Assembly (NCBI GenBank): GCA_035640455.1
Contig: DASQWB010000002.1
Location: 1-64,000 of the forward strand
Source: AC-50 sp035640455
Lineage (GTDB): Bacteria; Actinomycetota; Thermoleophilia; Gaiellales; Gaiellaceae
DNA length: 64,000 nucleotides
Reading direction: 5' to 3'
Shown: positions 40,298 to 49,615 of the stretch, piece after piece
Numbering within the stretch: the first letter of the stretch is position 1
Layout of the letters: each line of letters starts with the position of its first letter
Notes under the pieces: generated by a model
The model's database searches: none
What the model saw: only the letters and a program-made list of their open reading frames with translations
What the model was told of the DNA's origin: nothing
Translations under genes and position numbers: made by a program

Positions 40298-41303
40298 GGA
40301 GCCTCGGATTCTCACAGACGACCTCCAAGCCTCCTCGCCGGAGGTTCGGATCGGCCTCTCGCGCGTCGGAGTCACCGGCGTGCACAAGGCGATCCGCATC
40401 TCCTACGCGGGCGTCGAGAAGCTCATCTCGGCCGAGATCGAGTGCACGGTCGACCTCGACGCGGCGCAGAAGGGCGTGCACATGTCCCGCTTCCCGGAGC
40501 TCTTCGAGGAGGCGATCGAGGAGGTCGTGATCGGCGAGGCCCTCCTCGTCGAGGTGCTCGCCGAGCACATCGCGCAGCACATCGCGAAGCGCCAGCGCGC
40601 GCTGCGGGCCGAGGTTCGGATCAACGCGCGCTACCCGCTCGAGCGGCGGACGCCCGTCACCGACCTGCCGACGCAGGAGATGGTGGGCCTGATCGGGATC
40701 GCCGCCGCCTCGGAGGCCGGCGCGCGGCGGGTCATCGGGGTCGAGGCGACCGGGATCAACGCCTGCCCGTGCGCGCAGGGCCTCGTGCGAGGCCGCGCCG
40801 CCGAGCGGCTGCTGGAGGGAGGCTTCGACGAGGACGACGTCGAGCGGATCCTCGAGCTCGTTCCGCTCGCGACGCACAACCAGCGCGGACGCGGGACGCT
40901 CTTCGTCGGCACCGACGCGGCCGTGAACGCCGAGCAGCTCGTCGCGGTCGTCGAGTCGTCGATGAGCGCGCCGGTCTACGAGCTCCTCAAGCGCCCCGAC
41001 GAGCTCTTCGTCGTCGAGCACGCGCACCTGCAGCCGCGGTTCGTCGAGGACTCGGTCCGGCTCGCGCTCGCAGGCGTGCTGGAGTCCTACCCGCGGCTCG
41101 ACGACGCCGACTTCCTCTTCTCGCGCCAGGTCAACCTCGAGACGATCCACGACCACGACGTGATCGCCGAGCGCTCCGCCACGGTCGGCGAGCTACGGAG
41201 CGAGCTCGAAGCCGGCTCCCGCCCCACGCGCCACACCGACCTGCGCGAGTGGCTGGCCGGTTCGCGCGTCGAACGCACGTCGATGCCTCGTAGTGCAGAC
41301 TGA
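40296..41303 (+). CDS. folE2: GTP cyclohydrolase I type B (FolE2/MptA-like)
   Basis: 335 residues. FolE2/MptA opens GTP to dihydroneopterin triphosphate (or a cyclic phosphate in MptA) for folate or pterin cofactors, using a metal other than the zinc of FolE. Signatures: VRIGLSRVGVTGVHKAIRI, IECTVDLDAAQKGVHMSRFP, EVRINARYPLERRTPVT, GINACPCAQGLVRGRAAERL (metal-ligand cysteine), PLATHNQRGRGTLFVG and VNLETIHDHDVIAER. Length about 330 is nearer the archaeal MptA/bacterial FolE2 norm. Start ATG 40296 shares two bases with the ATG of the divergent kinase-like gene, so its promoter must lie inside that gene. Confidence 0.92.
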   Translation: MEPRILTDDLQASSPEVRIGLSRVGVTGVHKAIRISYAGVEKLISAEIECTVDLDAAQKGVHMSRFPELFEEAIEEVVIGEALLVEVLAEHIAQHIAKRQRALRAEVRINARYPLERRTPVTDLPTQEMVGLIGIAAASEAGARRVIGVEATGINACPCAQGLVRGRAAERLLEGGFDEDDVERILELVPLATHNQRGRGTLFVGTDAAVNAEQLVAVVESSMSAPVYELLKRPDELFVVEHAHLQPRFVEDSVRLALAGVLESYPRLDDADFLFSRQVNLETIHDHDVIAERSATVGELRSELEAGSRPTRHTDLREWLAGSRVERTSMPRSAD

Positions 41304-41347
41304 GTAGACCTTCGGTATGCCCGCTCGGGACGTTCTGCCGCGGATGA

Positions 41348-41376
41348 TTGACAGAAACCCGAAGGAGGCGTAGCTT
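41348..41376 (+). promoter_or_regulatory. Housekeeping-type promoter of the RHS gene
   Basis: TTGACA (41348-41353), exactly 17 bp, TAGCTT (41371-41376), then a leader of about 70 nt to ATG 41455 with Shine-Dalgarno AGGAGG. It is the only perfect TTGACA with proper spacing I found in the window. Confidence 0.65.
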
Positions 41377-41454
41377 CAGCGGCTGGTCACGACGCGCTAG
41401 CTGAGCCCCCTAGCTCCCGCACCGGGCCATCTCCCTCGAGTGCAGGAGGCTGCT

Positions 41455-44400
41455 ATGCGCGTGTCGCGCGATCTCGCCGTTGCTCTACTGCTTGCCGTCT
41501 CGATCGGCCTCGTCGCGGGAGCAGCGCAGGCGCTTCCCGCCGCGCGGGGCGGGCCGCGCCACGTCGCCGCGTCCGCTCGGCGCCCGAGCTTCGCGTCCCA
41601 CGTCCGCGCACTGCCGGACGGCAGGCGTACCGCCCCCTCCGGCCCGAGAGCTCCCACGGCGAGCACCGGCAGCCCGCAGACCTTCCACGCCCCGTCGTTC
41701 CTGAACCTGCCGCAGACCCAGACCGGCCCGTCGAACTGGGTCGAGTCGGCGATGGACTACGACTCTGTCCGCAAGCAGACAGTGCTCTTCGGCGGCTGCA
41801 CCACTGCGAGCCCGTGCGCGAGCAACGAGACGTGGACCTTCGACGGCGACTTCTGGACGAAGAAGACGCCGGCGGCCTCTCCTCCGGCGCGTTACGACGC
41901 GACGCTCGTCTTCGACACGGCGCACGGGAGCGCGGTTCTCTTCGGCGGCATCGGCTCGTCCGGCCAGGAGCTCGGCGACACTTGGACCTGGGACGGCACG
42001 AACTGGACGCAGCGGACAGTGACGGCGCCCTCGGCCCGACACGGAGCGCAGGCCGCCTACCTGCCTTCGGCCGGGAAGGTGGTGCTCTTCGGCGGCGTCT
42101 CGGGCTCGACGTACAGCAACGAGACGTGGACTTGGAACGGGTCGGCGTGGACGAAGCTGGCGCCGGCCACGTCGCCGGCCGCACGTGCGGAAGGCGGCTT
42201 GACGTACGCCGGCGCCTCGACGCAGCTCGTGCTCTACGGCGGCCGCGGTAGCACGGGCCTGCTGGGCGACACGTGGCTCTTCAACGGCACCGCCTGGACG
42301 CAGCAGTCGCCGGCGGCGACGCCCGGGCCGCTCGAGCGCTTCACCTTCGCCTACGACGCGAAGCTGAAGGTGCCCTTGCTCCAGGGCGGCCGTGACAGCG
42401 CAAACACGTACCTCAGCGACTTCTGGGCCTGGGACGGCACGAGCTGGGAGCTCGGCGGCAGCTTCCTCACGGCATCGTGGACCAACGTCCCCGGCGAGGT
42501 CGACGGCGCGCTCGCGCAGACGCCGACGAACGGCCAGCTCGTCTACATCGGCGGGCAGGCGCCGACGGTGCGGATCAACGACGACTTCCGGATCGACTTC
42601 GCCGATGTCGGTTTCCAGCCGCAGTACAACCTCCAGGACGCGCGCCTTACCGACCAGGTGGACGACCACGCCAACCCGGCGAACCAGAACCTCGTCTACC
42701 GCGCAACCGACCTCGACGTCTCGGGGGTGGGGCTCGACCTGACAATCGAGCGCCAGCAGAACAACCTCGCGTGGGGCAACTCGCTGGAGCTGCCGGGCCC
42801 GTGGACGCTCGGCATCTTCGACGTCGCGACCTACTTGGAGCCGGACGGCTCGCGGCTGCTCGTGGGCCCCGACGGGCACCACTACTACTTCACGAAGACC
42901 GGCACCGGCACCTGGAGCGCGCCGGCGGGCTCCGACTTCGGAACGATGCAGGACGGCGCGAACAACACGCGCACGTTTACGCGCCTGCACCCGAAGATCA
43001 CCTACACGCTGACGAACGGCGCGCTCACGAAGATCGCCGACCGCAACGGGAATGCGATCCAGATCACGCGCGACACGAGCTTCAGGGTCACGTCGCTCGT
43101 CGACACGCAGGGTCGCACGTACTCGTTCGGCTACAACGCGAACGGCTTCCTCGACCACATCACCGACCCGACGGGGCGCAGCGTCAGCTACGGCTATGAC
43201 GCGAGCAGCCAGCTCGCCACCGTCACGACGAGCGATCCGAACGACCCGTCGGGCTCGGCGACGACCACCTACGTCTACGGGCCCGAAGGGAACGACGGCT
43301 GGATGAGCCAGGCGACGAGCCCGGCCAGCCGGATCACGAAATACACCTTCTTCGGCGGGATGAACCGGCTGACGAAGATCGTCCGCGTGGACAACCCGAC
43401 GGCGGGCACCGGCCCCACGACGACGTACGACGCCAGGTCGCAGCCGGCCAAGACGATCATGACCGACCCGAAGGGACACGCGACGACGTTCACGCGCGAC
43501 CTCACGGGCAGCGACCACGTCGCACGCATTTCGAAGGTCACGGACGCGAACGGGCACAACCGCGACTCGGCGTTCGACGCCAACGACAACATGACGAGCT
43601 TCAACGGCGAGAACGTCTCCGCCGTCTACAACCTCACGTACGACGCGAACAACAACATGACGGGGCTGACGAAGCCGTCCTCGAACGGCACGAACACGGC
43701 CGCATCGACGACCTTCAAGTTCGCGGCGCCGGGGCAGCTCTACCTGCCCTCGAGCACGACGAACGCGAGCGGCGACTGCCGCGCCTTCCGCTACGACCCC
43801 GCCGGCAACCTCACCGATGTCTACGAAAACCAGGCGTCCCCCTGCGACGGGCTCACCGGCGGCACGCACTTCAAGAATGCCTACCAGGGCGACACGGGCG
43901 TCGACTGCTCGGCCAAGCCCGGCGAGCTGTGCTCGACAACCGACGGCCGCAACAACGTCACCACCTTCAACTACGACGCCAACGGCAACCTCACAGCCGT
44001 GCACCCGCCCGCGCCGATGGCGGCGACGACGATCGTCCCCGATGCGCTCGGCCGGCCGGCCAACGTCACGGATCCGAAAGGCCAGAAGGAGACCTTCACC
44101 TACGACAAGGCCGACCGGATCACGCAGATCCTCTTCGGGAGCGCCACCACCTGCAACACGTCGACGACCTGCATCAAGTACGCCTACGACAAGGACGGCA
44201 ACCTCACCAGCCGTGTCTCGAACATCGGCACGACGAGCTACAGCTACGACCTTCTCGGACGGCTGACGAAGAAGGCGCTGCCGGGGCCACTTATCGACGC
44301 CTGCGCCGGCGACAACGGGATGAAGCTCGGTTACGACGCCGCGAGCAACGTCACCTCCTACTGCGACGCCCGCGGCACCGTCGTCTACGGCTACGACGCC

Positions 44401-45747
44401 GCAAACGAGCTGACGTCGATCCAGGAGCCCGGTGGCAATTGCAGCGCGAACCCGGTGACTGGCCCGTGCACGAAGATCGGCTACGTCGACTCGAACGGCA
44501 AGTTCCAGGACGGCCGCCGCACCAGCATCACGTATCCGCCCTCGACGGGCGCCGTCATGACGATCGCCTACGACAATGCGGCGAACCTGACCTCGATCGT
44601 CGCCAAGAAGGGCGCGAGCACGCTCACGAGCTTCAGCTACACGTACGCCAACGGGACGCAGGACGTCGACGTCCGCAAGACCATGACGGACACCGCGGGC
44701 GTGACCACCACGTACCAGTACGACGACGCTCGGCGCTTGTGCTGGTTCCTGGTCGGCTCGTCGACGAACGCCTGCTCGTCCCCTCCCGCAGGCTCCACGA
44801 GCTTCACCTACGACGGGAACGGAAACCGCACGAAGATGGTCGCCGGCGCGACGACGACGAACTACGCCTACAACGCGGACGACGAGCTCTGCGCGACCTC
44901 GAGCGGCACGCCGAGCTGCTCGACGCCCAACTACACCTACGACGGCAACGGCAACCTGACCTCGAGCCCGGTCTTCTCCTCGCTCACTTACAACGCCAAG
45001 GACCAGACGATCAGCCGCACGCCGGTCGGCGGCTCGGCTACGAGCTACTCGTATGCCGACGCCGACCAAACCGAACGCGTGACGATCGGCTCGCGCACGC
45101 TCGCCTGGTCGCCGCTCGGTCTGGCGGAGGAGTCTTCCGACGGGGGCACCTTCTACACCAACGACCCCACCGGCTCGGTGCTCGGGGAGCGAGTGACCAA
45201 CTTCGGGTCCAACTACTACTTCCTCTACGACGGGCTCGGCTCGGTGGTCGGCGTCATGGACGCGAACGGCTCCGTCGGGAAGAACTACAGCTACGACGCC
45301 TTTGGCAATACGACCCAGAGCGGCCCGTCACCGATCAACTCGAACCTGAGGTTCGCGAGCGGCTACCACGAGCCCGCCCCGCACAACCTCTATCAGTTCG
45401 GCGCCCGCTCCTATGACCCCGCCATCGGGCGCTGGACGCAGATGGATGCCGTCCCGGGCTCGAACTGGCAGCCCTCGACGCTGGATGCCTACGTCTACGT
45501 CGGGAACAATCCCGTCAACTTCGTCGACCCGACCGGGACGATCGAATTGCGTCCGTGGAAGTGGAAGTTCAAGAAGAGCCGGATTCGGAGACTCGCGCGC
45601 GGGCTTCGGCGGGCGGGGAAACTCGGAGTGAAGGTCGCGCCATATGCCTGCTACGCGTACCGCGCCGCGTCCGACAAGGACGACAGCCTCCGCGACGAGG
45701 CTCACGACTTGAACGAATGCTTCAACCCATACGCGTGGGCGACGTGA
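41455..45747 (+). CDS. Secreted Kelch/YD-repeat/RHS-core protein
   Basis: 1430 residues. Signal peptide at 1-30 (MRVSRDLAVALLLAVSIGLV). About five Kelch repeats follow at residues 95-345, with recurring VLFGG...TWTWDGTNWTQ (NETWTFDGDFWTKKTPA, DTWTWDGTNWTQRTV, ETWTWNGSAWTKLAP). Then about 850 residues of YD repeats (YDANGNLTAV, YDALGR-like, YGYDAANELTSI). The RHS-repeat-associated core is at about 1236-1362 (FLYDGLGSVVGVMDANGSVG, YDAFGNTTQSG, LYQFGARSYDPAIGRWTQMD, YVYVGNNPVNFVDPTG). After DPTG comes a unique basic tail of about 68 residues (FKKSRIRRLARGLRRAGK and two cysteines). Such tails are often toxin or effector tips, but this one matches no toxin I know. ATG 41455 follows AGGAGG. Its stop overlaps the next ORF. 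Confidence 0.9.
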   Translation: MRVSRDLAVALLLAVSIGLVAGAAQALPAARGGPRHVAASARRPSFASHVRALPDGRRTAPSGPRAPTASTGSPQTFHAPSFLNLPQTQTGPSNWVESAMDYDSVRKQTVLFGGCTTASPCASNETWTFDGDFWTKKTPAASPPARYDATLVFDTAHGSAVLFGGIGSSGQELGDTWTWDGTNWTQRTVTAPSARHGAQAAYLPSAGKVVLFGGVSGSTYSNETWTWNGSAWTKLAPATSPAARAEGGLTYAGASTQLVLYGGRGSTGLLGDTWLFNGTAWTQQSPAATPGPLERFTFAYDAKLKVPLLQGGRDSANTYLSDFWAWDGTSWELGGSFLTASWTNVPGEVDGALAQTPTNGQLVYIGGQAPTVRINDDFRIDFADVGFQPQYNLQDARLTDQVDDHANPANQNLVYRATDLDVSGVGLDLTIERQQNNLAWGNSLELPGPWTLGIFDVATYLEPDGSRLLVGPDGHHYYFTKTGTGTWSAPAGSDFGTMQDGANNTRTFTRLHPKITYTLTNGALTKIADRNGNAIQITRDTSFRVTSLVDTQGRTYSFGYNANGFLDHITDPTGRSVSYGYDASSQLATVTTSDPNDPSGSATTTYVYGPEGNDGWMSQATSPASRITKYTFFGGMNRLTKIVRVDNPTAGTGPTTTYDARSQPAKTIMTDPKGHATTFTRDLTGSDHVARISKVTDANGHNRDSAFDANDNMTSFNGENVSAVYNLTYDANNNMTGLTKPSSNGTNTAASTTFKFAAPGQLYLPSSTTNASGDCRAFRYDPAGNLTDVYENQASPCDGLTGGTHFKNAYQGDTGVDCSAKPGELCSTTDGRNNVTTFNYDANGNLTAVHPPAPMAATTIVPDALGRPANVTDPKGQKETFTYDKADRITQILFGSATTCNTSTTCIKYAYDKDGNLTSRVSNIGTTSYSYDLLGRLTKKALPGPLIDACAGDNGMKLGYDAASNVTSYCDARGTVVYGYDAANELTSIQEPGGNCSANPVTGPCTKIGYVDSNGKFQDGRRTSITYPPSTGAVMTIAYDNAANLTSIVAKKGASTLTSFSYTYANGTQDVDVRKTMTDTAGVTTTYQYDDARRLCWFLVGSSTNACSSPPAGSTSFTYDGNGNRTKMVAGATTTNYAYNADDELCATSSGTPSCSTPNYTYDGNGNLTSSPVFSSLTYNAKDQTISRTPVGGSATSYSYADADQTERVTIGSRTLAWSPLGLAEESSDGGTFYTNDPTGSVLGERVTNFGSNYYFLYDGLGSVVGVMDANGSVGKNYSYDAFGNTTQSGPSPINSNLRFASGYHEPAPHNLYQFGARSYDPAIGRWTQMDAVPGSNWQPSTLDAYVYVGNNPVNFVDPTGTIELRPWKWKFKKSRIRRLARGLRRAGKLGVKVAPYACYAYRAASDKDDSLRDEAHDLNECFNPYAWAT

Positions 45748-45986
45748 TCAGCAGATTCGGATCAGGAGGCGCCGACAGAGGCAAGCACCCACTGGCTCGC
45801 CGCGTGGCCGCGACGATCGGCTGGATGATCCTCGGGGGAGCGACTTTCATGATCCTCGCCCGTGACGTGTTCGACCTCTCGACTCCATACGTGGCAGTTG
45901 GTTCGACCCTCGGCCTCGGCTTCGGCGCCTGGCTTGCGCTGGGCGCCGAACCGGTGCGGAAGCTCAGTGGGCGGTGGAGGAGGTAA
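45744..45986 (+). CDS. Small two-helix membrane protein coupled to the RHS gene (candidate immunity protein)
   Basis: 80 residues from GTG 45744, which overlaps the RHS stop (GTGA, 4 bp). Two hydrophobic helices, AATIGWMILGGATFMILA and YVAVGSTLGLGFGAWLALGA, are joined by a short DVFDLSTP loop; the C-terminus is basic. No family is recognised. Genes directly coupled to the variable end of RHS or other polymorphic toxins commonly encode the cognate immunity protein, and two-helix immunity proteins are typical against membrane-active or translocated toxins. That assignment rests only on position and topology. Confidence 0.6.
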   Translation: MISRFGSGGADRGKHPLARRVAATIGWMILGGATFMILARDVFDLSTPYVAVGSTLGLGFGAWLALGAEPVRKLSGRWRR

Positions 45987-46088
45987 CGGCGCCGATCTTC
46001 GAAAGGAACTGCGCAAGCCGATACACGGCGTAGGCGTCGCGAGAGCGACGAGGGCTTTCACCGACGTCGAAACGGGAACGGCGCCCGG

Positions 46089-46880
46089 ATACGCGTTCTA
46101 ACGCAGAACCTCTGGGCTCGCCGCGGCGACTGGGAGGCCCGTCGGCGCGTGCTCGCCGACGGGCTGCGCGAGCTTCGACCCGACTTCGTCGCGTTCATCG
46201 AGGCGATCGAGACCGACGACTACGACCAGGTCGTCGACCTGCTCGGCGACGGCTACCACGTCGCGCACCAGGCCGAGCGGGAGCCGGACGGCCAAGGCGC
46301 GTCGATCGCGAGCCGCTGGCCGATCGACCGGGTGCACGAGGTGGACCTGCACGTGACGCCCCGCACCACCGACTTCGCCTGCACGACACTCGTCGCGGAG
46401 ATCGCGACGCCCGAGCCCTTCGGGCCGCTCGTCTTCGTCGACCACGTGCCCAGCTGGCAGCTCCAGTTCGAGCACGAGCGCGCGCTGCAGGCGCTCGCGG
46501 CGGCGCGGTTCGTCGAGGAGGTCGCGGGCGACCGGCACGTGATCTTCGCCGGCGACTTCAGCGCCGACCCCGACTCGGCCGGCGTCCGCTTCCTGACCGG
46601 CCGCCAGTCGCTCGACGGGACGAGCGTCTGCTACCGCGACGCGTGGGAGAGCGCGCATCCCGGCGAGCCGGGCGAGACCTCGACGCCGCGCAACCCGCTC
46701 GTCTACGACTGGGACTGGCCATTCCGGCGGCTCGACTACATCCTGGTCCGCTGCGGCGAGCACGGCGGGCCGACCCTCGCGATCTCGAGCTGCGAGCGGA
46801 TCTTCGACGAGCCCGTCGACGGCGTCTGGGCGAGCGACCACTTCGGCGTCGTCGCCGACCTCGAGCCGCCGCCGCGTTAG
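46089..46880 (+). pseudogene. Endonuclease/exonuclease/phosphatase-family protein lacking a normal start codon
   Basis: The frame contains the EEP-fold hallmarks. Metal-binding Asn is in RVLTQNLWARRGDWEA (46092 on), Glu in RPDFVAFIEAI, the catalytic block in HVIFAGDFSADPDS (GDFN with N replaced by S), FRRLDYILVR and the final SDH in WASDHFGVVADL. It resembles DNase I-like/sphingomyelinase-like hydrolases. The fold begins before the first ATG/GTG/TTG of the frame (GTG 46149), which would delete the first strand and its Asn. At the expected start stands ATA (46089), one substitution from ATG; further upstream the frame is open but has no start. Either the start codon is lost or an ATA start is used. 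Confidence 0.7.
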
Positions 46881-48304
46881 GCGCGCGCGGGCACGCGCGC
46901 CAGCTCGAGCGCGACCGGGACGATCAGGTCGACGTCCTCGGGGCGCGTGCGCCAGTTGACGATCGCCGGGCGGAACGCCACCTTCCCGCCGTACACCGTC
47001 GTGCCGAAATAGACGCGGCCGTCGTCGAGAACGGCCTGCCCCAGCCGCCGGTTCAGCTCGTCCAGCTCCTCCTCGGCGACGCCGGCCGGCCGGTAGCGGA
47101 AGCAGACGACGTTCAGCGGCACGTCGGCCAGCCGCTCCAGGTCGGCCTCGGCGTCGACCTGCTCGGCCAAACGGCGGGCGAGCCCGACGTGGCGCTCGAC
47201 CATCGACCGGTAGCCGCTGCGGCCGTAGGCGGAGAGCGTCGCCCAGACCGCGAGCGCCCGCGCGCGCCGCGACATCTCCGGCGCGAGGTTGCCGAAGACC
47301 GGCCGGTCGAGCTCCTCGCGGCCGAGGTACGCGGCCGTCGATGTGAAGGCGCCGTGGTGCAGCTCCGCGTCGTGGACGAAGGCCGCGCCGCAGTCGTACG
47401 GCACGTTCAGCCACTTGTGCCCGTCGACGGCGACCGAGTGGGCGCGATCGATCCCCGACACGAGCTCCTGTGTCGCAGGCGAGACCGCGGCGAAGAGCCC
47501 GAACGCGCCGTCCACGTGCAGCCACGCGCGGTGCTCCTCGGCGAGATCGGCCATGACCGCGATCGGGTCGAAGCCGCCTGCGTTCACCTCGCCGGCGGTC
47601 GCCACGAGAACCGCCGGAGCAGCTCCGAGGTCGCGCAGCGCCCGGCGCAGGGCGTCGCGGTCGAGCCTGCCGGTCGCGTCGACGGCGAAGATCCGGACCT
47701 GCCGCCGACCGATCCCCAGCATCGCGAGCGCCTTGACCGCGCTCGCGTGGACGTATCCGCTCGCGAGGACCGGGAGCGGCGGCAGCTCCGCCAGGCCGTG
47801 CTCCTCGACGTCGACTCCGTGCTGCCGCCCCCACCAGCGGCGTGCGGCCGCCAAGCCGGTGAAGTTCGCCGTCGTCGCGCCCGTGGTGAGCACCCCGCTC
47901 CACGCGGCCGGGAGCCCGAAGAGCTCCTTCAGCCAACCGACCGAGATCTGCTCGAGCCGCATCGCAAACGGTGAGCTGACCCAGTTGAACGCGATCTGGT
48001 CGAGCGCACTTGCCAGCCAGTCGGCGGCGAGCGCCGCCGGCGTCCCTCCTCCCATCACGAAATGGAAGAAGCGCGGGCCGGCCGACCGCGTCGCGCCTGC
48101 CGCGGCCGCGTCGATCAGGGCGCGGAGCGCCGCGAGAGAGCCCGCTCCCTCGTCCGGCAGCGGACCGGCGACACCGTCGGCAGCGCCCGGCTCCGGCGGT
48201 CGGACGAAAGCCTGGTCGACGCCGGCCAGGTACTCGGCGGCCTCTCCGGCGACGAGCCGGAGGCACTCCGCCAGCGCGTCGCGATCCAGGATCGGGTCGC
48301 CCAT
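46877..48304 (-). CDS. PLP-dependent aromatic amino-acid decarboxylase-like protein
   Basis: 475 residues, fold-type I PLP enzyme of the pyridoxal-dependent decarboxylase group (DOPA/tyrosine/glutamate decarboxylase-like). RFFHFVMGGGTPAALAADWL, SGVLTTGATTANFTGLAAAR, and YVHASAVKALAMLGIG (aromatic stacking His) come first. WLHVDGAFGLFAAV (Asp265) and the Schiff-base lysine in SVAVDGHKWLNVPYDCG (Lys297) follow. It ends in a small domain with FRPAIVNWRTRPEDVDL. Substrate specificity is uncertain. Its 3' end overlaps the end of the convergent EEP gene by 4 bp. Start ATG 48304; PlsY lies 9 bp upstream on the same strand. Confidence 0.92.
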   Translation of the reverse strand: MGDPILDRDALAECLRLVAGEAAEYLAGVDQAFVRPPEPGAADGVAGPLPDEGAGSLAALRALIDAAAAGATRSAGPRFFHFVMGGGTPAALAADWLASALDQIAFNWVSSPFAMRLEQISVGWLKELFGLPAAWSGVLTTGATTANFTGLAAARRWWGRQHGVDVEEHGLAELPPLPVLASGYVHASAVKALAMLGIGRRQVRIFAVDATGRLDRDALRRALRDLGAAPAVLVATAGEVNAGGFDPIAVMADLAEEHRAWLHVDGAFGLFAAVSPATQELVSGIDRAHSVAVDGHKWLNVPYDCGAAFVHDAELHHGAFTSTAAYLGREELDRPVFGNLAPEMSRRARALAVWATLSAYGRSGYRSMVERHVGLARRLAEQVDAEADLERLADVPLNVVCFRYRPAGVAEEELDELNRRLGQAVLDDGRVYFGTTVYGGKVAFRPAIVNWRTRPEDVDLIVPVALELARVPARA

Positions 48305-48313
48305 CGGCGCGAC

Positions 48314-48919
48314 CTACCGGACGGTCGCCTCGCGGCCGAAGCGGAAGCGGCTCTCCGTCCCCGCCCGGAGGCGCCCGATGTTGGCGCGATGCAGCAGCAC
48401 GACCGCGACGGCGGCGAGCGCGCCGAAGGCGATCACCGGCCACGGTTCGCCGAGGAGTACTGCGAGGATCGGCAGCGACGCCGTGGCCAGGATCGAGGCG
48501 AGCGAGGCGTAGCGAAAGAGCAGGAACGTCCCGATCCAGACGAGCGCGCCGATCCCGCCGACGACCGGCGCTACGCCGAGGAAGGCGCCGCCGGCCGTCG
48601 CGACGGTCTTGCCGCCCTTCTCGAAACGGAGGAACAGGGGACGCCAGTGGCCGAGCATCGCCGCGCCGCCGGCCAGGACGCCGGTGAGATCGCCGACGAG
48701 CAGCGTCCCCGCGAGCGCCGGGCCGAACCCCTTCGCCACGTCCAGCAGGACGACGGGGACGCCGTAGCGCCGCCCGAACGCCCGCCACACGTTGGAGGCG
48801 CCGATGTTCCCGCTGCCGACGCTTCGGATGTCGATGCCGTTGGTGGCGCGGACCAGCCAGTACCCCGTGGGGATCGAGCCGGCGAGGTAGCCGATCGCTA
48901 TGACGAGCGCGGTCAGCAC
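48314..48919 (-). CDS. plsY: Acyl-phosphate:glycerol-3-phosphate acyltransferase PlsY
   Basis: 201 residues with five or six helices. PlsY transfers an acyl group from acyl-phosphate to glycerol-3-phosphate, the first step of phospholipid synthesis. All three family motifs are present: YLAGSIPTGYWLVRA, VGSGNIGASNVWRAFG, and GHWRPLFLRFEKGGKTVATA. Start GTG 48919. It lies between the SOD-like gene and the decarboxylase on the same strand with gaps of 9-11 bp, suggesting an operon. Confidence 0.95.
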   Translation of the reverse strand: MLTALVIAIGYLAGSIPTGYWLVRATNGIDIRSVGSGNIGASNVWRAFGRRYGVPVVLLDVAKGFGPALAGTLLVGDLTGVLAGGAAMLGHWRPLFLRFEKGGKTVATAGGAFLGVAPVVGGIGALVWIGTFLLFRYASLASILATASLPILAVLLGEPWPVIAFGALAAVAVVLLHRANIGRLRAGTESRFRFGREATVR

Positions 48920-48930
48920 CGCGAAGAGTC

Positions 48931-49554
48931 CTAGGTGCGGATCTGGATCTGGTTCCTCGACGCCCAGTCGTTGATCATCGACCAGTCGAGGTTGTCGAAG
49001 AAGGCGTCGATGTACGAGGCGCGGTCGGTCTGGTAGTCGAGGAAGTACGCGTGCTCGTAGACATCAAGCGCCACGAGCGGTGTCGCGTTCCAGATCGGAT
49101 ACGTGTTCTGCGCGTCACCGACGTAGTTGAAGAGCCGCCGCTCGTCCCAGTCGTAGGCCGTCCAGGCCCAGCCGCGCCCGGCCATGCCGGTCGCCGTGAG
49201 GTCGGCGCGCCAGTCCGCGGCCGAGCCGAAGTCGCGCTTGATCAGATCGCCGACGAGGCCGTCCGGGTCGCCGCCGCCCCCGCCCAGGTGCTCGAAGTAG
49301 ATCTCGTGGTTCTTGATCCCGCCGACCGCGAACGAGAGCTCGACCTTGAGCGCGCGGAGCTCCGAGTACACCTGATTCGCCGCCCCCAGGTCGATCTCGG
49401 CGAGCTTCCCGAGGATCTCGTTCCGCTTGTTCACGTAGCCCTCGTAGAGCTTGTAGTGCGCCTCGATCGCGGCTCGCGAGATGCCGTCGAGCTCGTAGAG
49501 GCTCGGCTTCAGCTCGATCGCGGCGATCTCCTCGAACTTGAACGCGAGCGTCAT
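48931..49554 (-). CDS. Diverged Fe/Mn superoxide dismutase
   Basis: 207 residues from ATG 49554 (MTLAFKFEEIAAIELKPSL). All four metal ligands of the Fe/Mn-SOD fold can be aligned: His in IEAHYKLYEGYVNKRNEIL, His in VGGIKNHEIYFEHLGGGGG, and Asp and His in ALDVYEHAYFLDYQTDRASY. The usual HHxxHHxxYV helix is changed to HYKLYEGYV, losing the second-shell histidine and tyrosine network, and the C-terminus (NDWASRNQIQIRT) is atypical. It may be a low-activity or specialised SOD. It is divergent from the canonical sodA; the starts are 61 bp apart. An in-frame earlier start would reach into the sodA leader. Confidence 0.85.
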   Translation of the reverse strand: MTLAFKFEEIAAIELKPSLYELDGISRAAIEAHYKLYEGYVNKRNEILGKLAEIDLGAANQVYSELRALKVELSFAVGGIKNHEIYFEHLGGGGGDPDGLVGDLIKRDFGSAADWRADLTATGMAGRGWAWTAYDWDERRLFNYVGDAQNTYPIWNATPLVALDVYEHAYFLDYQTDRASYIDAFFDNLDWSMINDWASRNQIQIRT

Positions 49555-49615
49555 GCCGCGGCGGAGCATAACCGTTAGCCTCAGCTGCAAACGCCAGACG
49601 CGAAGGGAGCGCGCG

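Noticed and set aside
41485..45069. 1194-codon antisense ORF
   Set aside because: Complement of the RHS gene; the periodic composition follows from the repeats on the other strand.
41740..45300. Periodic repeats considered as a CRISPR array
   Set aside because: Repeats are imperfect, in frame and encode Kelch and YD protein repeats.
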